Assembly (NCBI GenBank): GCA_037176705.1
Contig: CM073887.1
Location: 62,643,001-62,707,000, forward strand
DNA from: Molossus alvarezi
Taxonomy: Eukaryota; Chordata; Mammalia; Chiroptera; Molossidae
DNA: 64,000 nt
Reading direction: 5' to 3'
Shown: in pieces, positions 62,650 through 64,000 of the stretch
Numbering within the stretch: the stretch's first letter is position 1
Layout of the letters: every line of letters begins with the position of its first letter
The notes under the pieces: model-generated
The model's database searches: none
Told to the model about the DNA's origin: nothing
What the model saw: the letters and a program-made list of their open reading frames with translations, nothing else
Position numbers and translations under genes: made by a program

Positions 62650-64000
62650 GGGGGAAAAAAGAATCAACCAATGAATGTATAAATAAATGGAACAACTGAT
62701 TGATGTTTCTCTCTCAAAATCAATTTTAAAAAATGGGTGATTTAAGAAAGAAGCCAGACATAAAAAGACACATATTGTATGATCCCATTTATATGAAATG
62801 TCCAGAACAGGCAAATCCATATAGACAGAAAGTGGATTTGTGTTTGCCAGGGGCTGGGGAGGGGAGATGGGGAGTTACTGCTAACAGAGACAGAGTTTCT
62901 GTTTGGTGTGATGAAAAAGTTCTGGCAACAGACAGTGGTGATGGTTGTACAACTTTGTGGATCTAATTAATACCAATGAACTGGACACATAAAAATTATT
63001 AAAATGGCCCTGACTGGTTTGGCTCAGCGGTTAGAGTGTCGGTCCACAGACCAATGAGTTGCGGGTGCGATCCTGGTCAAGAGCATGTACCTCGGTTGCA
63101 GCTTGTCCCTGGCCCTAGTTGGGTGGTGCGGGAAGCAACCAGTCCATGTAGTTCTATCACATCGATGTTTCTCTTTGTCTCTCTCTCTCCCTCCCACTCT
63201 ATCTGATAATAAGTAGAGAAATATCCTCAGGTGAGAAATTTAAAAAAATTATTAAAATGGTAAATTCTGTTATATGTATTTTACCATAATTGAAAAAGAA
63301 TCCACCTCCTCTCTTCTACCACAGGAACTGGCCCCTTCCCACACTCTGACCACACCCAAACTCCATCAAGCATCTTCAACTCCACTAGCCTCTATTCCAT
63401 TCCTCAAACTGGTCAAGCTCAGTCCTGCCTCTGGGCCTTTGCATTAGCTGTTTTCTCTGCTTGTTCTCTGCCTGCATCATTCTCTACCTTGAGTTTTCAT
63501 CTCTCCTGTTGCCCCTTCAAGGAAACCCTCGTGGACTTCCAGGCTGAAGTCACGTTTTGTTCAACTATTTTTCTAACAGTGAGTGACTCATATTGGAAAC
63601 AGACTATCAGGAAGCAAGACAGGAGGCAAAGACATAAGGGATGAGGATACTGCAGCCTCCCAGCCAGAGGAGGGGTGACTCAAATTGCACTGACAGCCAT
63701 CCCCCGGGCAGGCAGAACAGTGCCCATTATAGAGATAGAAACATTGAGTTCCTAAAAGTTTGAGTGGTTTGGTCAGGGGAGCCCCACAGTGAATAATGCC
63801 AGACTCTGGGTCAGGACACCCGTTTCCTGAGCACCCCTTGCTCCACATTTCTGCAGCAATATGAGAACTGGCGAGAGAACCAGCCAGACAATTTCTTCGC
63901 GGGCGGGGAGGATTGTGTGGTGATGGTGGCACATGAGAGTGGACGCTGGAACGACGTTCCCTGCAACTACAACCTTCCCTATGTCTGTAAGAAGGGCACA
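42785..64000 (+). CDS. NCAN: NCAN (neurocan), 12 coding exons in window, 3' end cut off
   Basis: Coding exons: 42785-42857, 43847-44260, 46372-46546, 46640-46767, 47099-47392, 48250-48846, 49018-50466, 55736-55852, 57306-57419, 58910-59068, 60473-60555 and 63857-64000; 3747 nt, 1249 codons with no stop or frameshift. Domains: signal peptide (1 to about 22), Ig V (Cys63-Cys144), two Link modules (about 163-362), a Ser/Pro/Thr/Glu-rich central region (362-1044), two EGF-like domains, then a C-type lectin domain. Neurocan is a secreted lectican chondroitin sulfate proteoglycan of brain matrix: the Link modules bind hyaluronan and the lectin domain binds tenascins. Acidic Ser-Gly sites ([22 protein letters not shown]) fit glycosaminoglycan attachment. 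The sushi module and basic C-terminus lie beyond the window. Confidence 0.97.
43089..43138. repeat. (GA)25 microsatellite, continued by a purine-rich tract to about 43215
   Basis: Fifty bases of pure GA followed by about 75 purine-dominated bases in NCAN intron 2. Confidence 0.97.
43847..44260 (+). CDS. NCAN: NCAN exon 2: Ig V domain
   Basis: 414 nt, acceptor CTCCAG|GCACAC, donor GACCG|GTCAGT. Cys63 (ALPCLF) and Cys144 (GLYRCQVV) form the Ig disulfide; DSGLYRC is the typical V-set motif. NGT near residue 121 is an N-glycosylation sequon. Confidence 0.97.
44356..44603 (+). mobile_element. VES SINE in NCAN intron
   Basis: Perfect 15-bp duplication GAAATCACTCCCTGA at 44341-44355 and 44604-44618. 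Confidence 0.97.
44855..45081 (-). mobile_element. VES SINE in NCAN intron
   Basis: TTTATTGATTTTCAGAGAGA through GAGCCACACTGGCTGGGC; AATAAATTTGKTTTT repeats flank it. Confidence 0.92.
45985..46165 (+). repeat. MIR fragment
   Basis: TTTTGGCTCTGCCTCAAACT, GGCTGTGTGACCCTGGCCAT and a later GATAATACTTATAAATGCG segment. Confidence 0.65.
46372..46546 (+). CDS. NCAN: NCAN exon 3: Link module 1, first half
   Basis: 175 nt, acceptor TTCACAG|GTGTTG, donor TTCG|GTGAGG. Encodes [20 protein letters not shown], then [20 protein letters not shown]. Confidence 0.97.
46640..46767 (+). CDS. NCAN: NCAN exon 4: Link module 1, second half
   Basis: 128 nt, acceptor TCCCAG|GTATCC, donor AGAGG|GTAAGT. Encodes [20 protein letters not shown] and [13 protein letters not shown]. 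Confidence 0.97.
47099..47392 (+). CDS. NCAN: NCAN exon 5: Link module 2
   Basis: 294 nt, acceptor CCACAG|GCGAAG, donor CGTG|GTGCGT. Encodes [20 protein letters not shown] through RFDAYCFR. Very GC- and CpG-rich, unlike the adjoining exons, which explains the long antisense open frames across it. Confidence 0.97.
47393..48249 (+). other. NCAN: NCAN intron after Link 2
   Basis: 857-base intron without interspersed repeats I recognise. It has several CCACGCCC-like CACCC/GC boxes (about 47405-47560). No exon seen. Confidence 0.8.
48250..48846 (+). CDS. NCAN: NCAN exon 6: central region, part 1
   Basis: 597 nt, acceptor CCACAG|CTCATT, donor GCTG|GTGAGT. Encodes acidic Ser/Pro-rich sequence with candidate chondroitin sulfate sites PSSGDEGE and LSSGEEE, and the conserved basic patch [15 protein letters not shown]. 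Confidence 0.95.
49018..50466 (+). CDS. NCAN: NCAN exon 7: central region, part 2
   Basis: 1449 nt, acceptor TTGCAG|GTTCCC, donor GCAGA|GTGAGT. The largest exon, a low-complexity Ser/Thr/Pro/Glu mucin-like region without cysteines, ending in TASGEEP, a candidate glycosaminoglycan site. It contains degenerate internal repeats around PQASVDGNV and PQVAVDKNV. Confidence 0.95.
51270..52100 (-). mobile_element. Pile-up of about five minus-strand SINEs
   Basis: Elements at about 51283-51329 (tail piece), 51330-51540, 51567-51665 (head-only), 51697-51890 and 51901-52100. CAAAACACT bounds the whole block (51261-51269 and 52101-52110). Confidence 0.85.
51567..51665 (-). mobile_element. Head-only VES SINE, copy 1
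   Basis: 83-bp tRNA-like head plus a T-rich tail; body and TC tract absent. Perfect 17-bp duplication TATTTTTATTTGATTTT at 51550-51566 and 51666-51682. Confidence 0.9.
52330..52530 (-). repeat. MIR-like fragment, reversed
   Basis: GGGGAGATTGAAGCATAGGG, TCAGAGTCATGCAGCTGGAA and ATTTGAATCCAGGTCAAC. Confidence 0.65.
52581..52819 (+). mobile_element. VES SINE, tandem pair member 1
   Basis: GCCCTGGCTGGTTTGGCTCA head, GATGAGGATTAAAACAAACA tail; CCCTGAGGT before and after. Confidence 0.93.
52830..53086 (+). mobile_element. VES SINE, tandem pair member 2
   Basis: CCCCTGGCCGGTTTGGCTCA head, GGTGAGGATAAAAAAACAAA tail; shares the CCCTGAGG target with member 1. Confidence 0.93.
53353..53398. repeat. 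(GT)23 microsatellite
   Basis: Pure GT repeat in the large NCAN intron. Confidence 0.96.
53805..54015. repeat. DNA-transposon-like interspersed repeat (with copies near 19480 and 23580)
   Basis: GGAAATGTTCTGGAGCTATG, GCCCTTGAAAGTGGCTAGTG and a TTTTAATTAATTTAGACTTA middle recur in diverged form at 19480-19650 and 23580-23770. Common in eutherian genomes; I do not assign the family. Confidence 0.55.
55736..55852 (+). CDS. NCAN: NCAN exon 8: EGF-like domain 1
   Basis: 117 nt, acceptor CTGCAG|TCCCCT, donor ATCG|GTAAGT. Six cysteines in EGF order, from [19 protein letters not shown] to [12 protein letters not shown] is a sequon. Confidence 0.97.
56279..56507 (+). mobile_element. VES SINE in NCAN intron
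   Basis: Perfect 17-bp duplication AATAATACAATTTCTTG at 56262-56278 and 56508-56524. Confidence 0.96.
56666..56773 (-). mobile_element. Head-only VES SINE, copy 2
   Basis: 83-bp tRNA-like head (56691-56773) with a (TTTG)n tail and no body. 17-bp duplication GAGGAGGTRCTATTATT at 56649-56665 and 56774-56790, one mismatch. Confidence 0.92.
57306..57419 (+). CDS. NCAN: NCAN exon 9: EGF-like domain 2 (calcium-binding type)
   Basis: 114 nt, acceptor CTCCAG|ACATCG, donor AAAG|GTGAGT. Begins [20 protein letters not shown] and ends GGSLCEK; DIDDC plus [10 protein letters not shown] is the calcium-binding EGF signature. Confidence 0.97.
57515..58550 (-). mobile_element. Antisense L1 3' end, interrupted by a SINE
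   Basis: Reads as reversed L1 3' sequence (GAATTAACC..TATACAATTC, then TTCATGTAAATGGAATCAC, then GCTGAATAATATTC). Split by the SINE at 58031-58229. Confidence 0.8.
58031..58229 (-). mobile_element. VES SINE inside L1
   Basis: TTTTTATTGATTTGAGAGAG through AAGCCACCCAGCCAAGGC; AACACCTGTTT flanks on both sides. Confidence 0.9.
58910..59068 (+). CDS. NCAN: NCAN exon 10: C-type lectin domain, part 1
   Basis: 159 nt, acceptor TCCCAG|ACACAG, donor AACA|GTAGGG. Encodes [20 protein letters not shown] then [15 protein letters not shown], the start of the lectin fold. Confidence 0.97.
59232..59274. repeat. (TTCA)n microsatellite
   Basis: About ten tetramer units with slight interruptions. Confidence 0.9.
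59664..59906 (-). pseudogene. Processed retrocopy (3' end of an unidentified mRNA) in NCAN intron
   Basis: Read on the minus strand, this stretch ends CCAATAAAGCC (poly(A) signal at 59698-59693), followed about 10 bases later by an A-rich tail with GAAA units. It is flanked by ATCCCCTARTTCTTT at 59649-59663 and 59907-59921. That is the structure of an L1-mobilised mRNA 3' end. A short open frame exists upstream of the tail, but I do not recognise the source gene. Confidence 0.75.
60473..60555 (+). CDS. NCAN: NCAN exon 11: C-type lectin domain, part 2
   Basis: 83 nt, acceptor CTGCAG|GCTTTG, donor GGGCTG|GTGAGT. Encodes [20 protein letters not shown] and WTDNTGL, including the WIGL core motif. 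Confidence 0.97.
60983..61128 (-). mobile_element. Antisense L1 3' fragment
   Basis: AATTGAGGTGAAATTAACAT and CAATTCAGTGGTATTTAG-like text, ending near CACCCTGAAGGAAAACCC. Confidence 0.7.
61156..61404 (+). mobile_element. VES SINE
   Basis: Perfect 15-bp duplication AAAACTATACATCAG at 61141-61155 and 61405-61419. Confidence 0.97.
61885..62398 (+). mobile_element. VES SINE with a second SINE in its 3' end
   Basis: First copy 61885-62114 resumes at 62368-62398; the inner copy spans 62115-62367, flanked by AAAATCCMCAGGTGAG. Confidence 0.85.
62115..62367 (+). mobile_element. Inner VES SINE
   Basis: GCCCTGGCCGGTTGGCTCAG head, near-consensus GGTTCGGTTCCCGC box, GAGGATAAAAAAAA tail; looks young. 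Confidence 0.92.
62400..62648 (+). mobile_element. VES SINE with (ATAA)n tail
   Basis: GCCCTGGCCGGTTTGGCTCA head; the tail is replaced by an (AAAT)n microsatellite at 62619-62648. Confidence 0.92.
63008..63244 (+). mobile_element. VES SINE in L1
   Basis: Perfect 16-bp duplication AAAATTATTAAAATGG at 62992-63007 and 63245-63260. Confidence 0.96.
63857..64000 (+). CDS. NCAN: NCAN exon 12: C-type lectin domain, part 3 (cut by window end)
   Basis: Acceptor CTGCAG|CAATAT. Encodes [29 protein letters not shown] and [12 protein letters not shown] and WND are the calcium/ligand-loop motifs of the lectin fold; QPD is shared with other lecticans. The exon probably ends within a base or two beyond the window. 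Confidence 0.96.

Larger units (their letters stand above)
61790..62745 (+). mobile_element. tRNA-derived SINE hosting three VES SINEs
   Basis: Host head 61790-61884 (GGCTGTGTAGCTCCGTTGGT) and tail 62661-62745; GAAAGAAGCC duplicates at 61780-61789 and 62746-62755. Inner block is bounded by GAATMAACCAATGA. Confidence 0.88.
61500..63295 (+). mobile_element. L1 3' end broken by SINE insertions
   Basis: Pieces 61500-61789, 62746-63007 and 63245-63295 join into L1 3' text (CATGACCCAGCAATTCCATT, CCATCAACAGATGAACACAT, TTTGCCAGGGGCTGGGGAGG, TGTATTTTACCATAATTG). Confidence 0.85.
60556..63856 (+). other. NCAN: NCAN intron 11, dominated by L1 and SINE insertions
   Basis: 3.3-kb GT-AG intron with an antisense L1 end (60983-61128), a SINE with perfect duplications (61156-61404), and an L1 3' end (61500-63295) broken by a four-SINE nest and one further SINE. 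Confidence 0.85.

Overview
This is mammalian nuclear DNA, most likely from a vesper bat (Vespertilionidae). Genes are split into small exons with GT-AG introns and CpG-rich promoters. More than 30 tRNA-derived SINEs of the VES type (heads like GGCCCTGGCCGGTTTGGCTCAG, tails ending GGATAAAA or AATCAATAAA) are scattered through the window. Gene order matches the human 19p13.11 block MEF2B - BORCS8 - RFXANK - NR2C2AP - NCAN. Gene names rest on translated exons compared with remembered orthologues; no search was run.

Layout. 1-8.4 kb: no coding sequence; probably the large first intron of MEF2B (minus strand), ending in a candidate noncoding first exon and promoter near 8.43-8.65 kb. 8.6-16.9 kb: spacer. 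16.9-25.1 kb: BORCS8, minus strand, four coding exons, 109 aa. 25.1-26.1 kb: CpG-rich divergent promoter shared by BORCS8 and RFXANK. 26.9-30.7 kb: RFXANK, plus strand, eight coding exons, 259 aa. 30.8-31.9 kb: NR2C2AP, minus strand, five coding exons, 139 aa, converging tail-to-tail on RFXANK. 32.3-38.6 kb: spacer rich in repeats. 38.6-64.0 kb: NCAN (neurocan), plus strand, a noncoding first exon and twelve coding exons, cut off by the window end inside the C-type lectin domain after 1249 codons.

The genes are unrelated in function: lysosome positioning (BORCS8), MHC class II transcription (RFXANK), nuclear-receptor binding (NR2C2AP) and brain extracellular matrix (NCAN). They are linked by shared promoters and overlapping ends, not by a common pathway. 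I found no undescribed multi-gene system. The observations most worth a second look are an AT-AC (U12-type) intron in NR2C2AP, a phase-preserving 120-nt possible cassette exon in RFXANK, a head-only SINE subfamily with a shared 3' junction, a perfect palindromic double CCAAT box in the BORCS8/RFXANK promoter, and an early stop in BORCS8.
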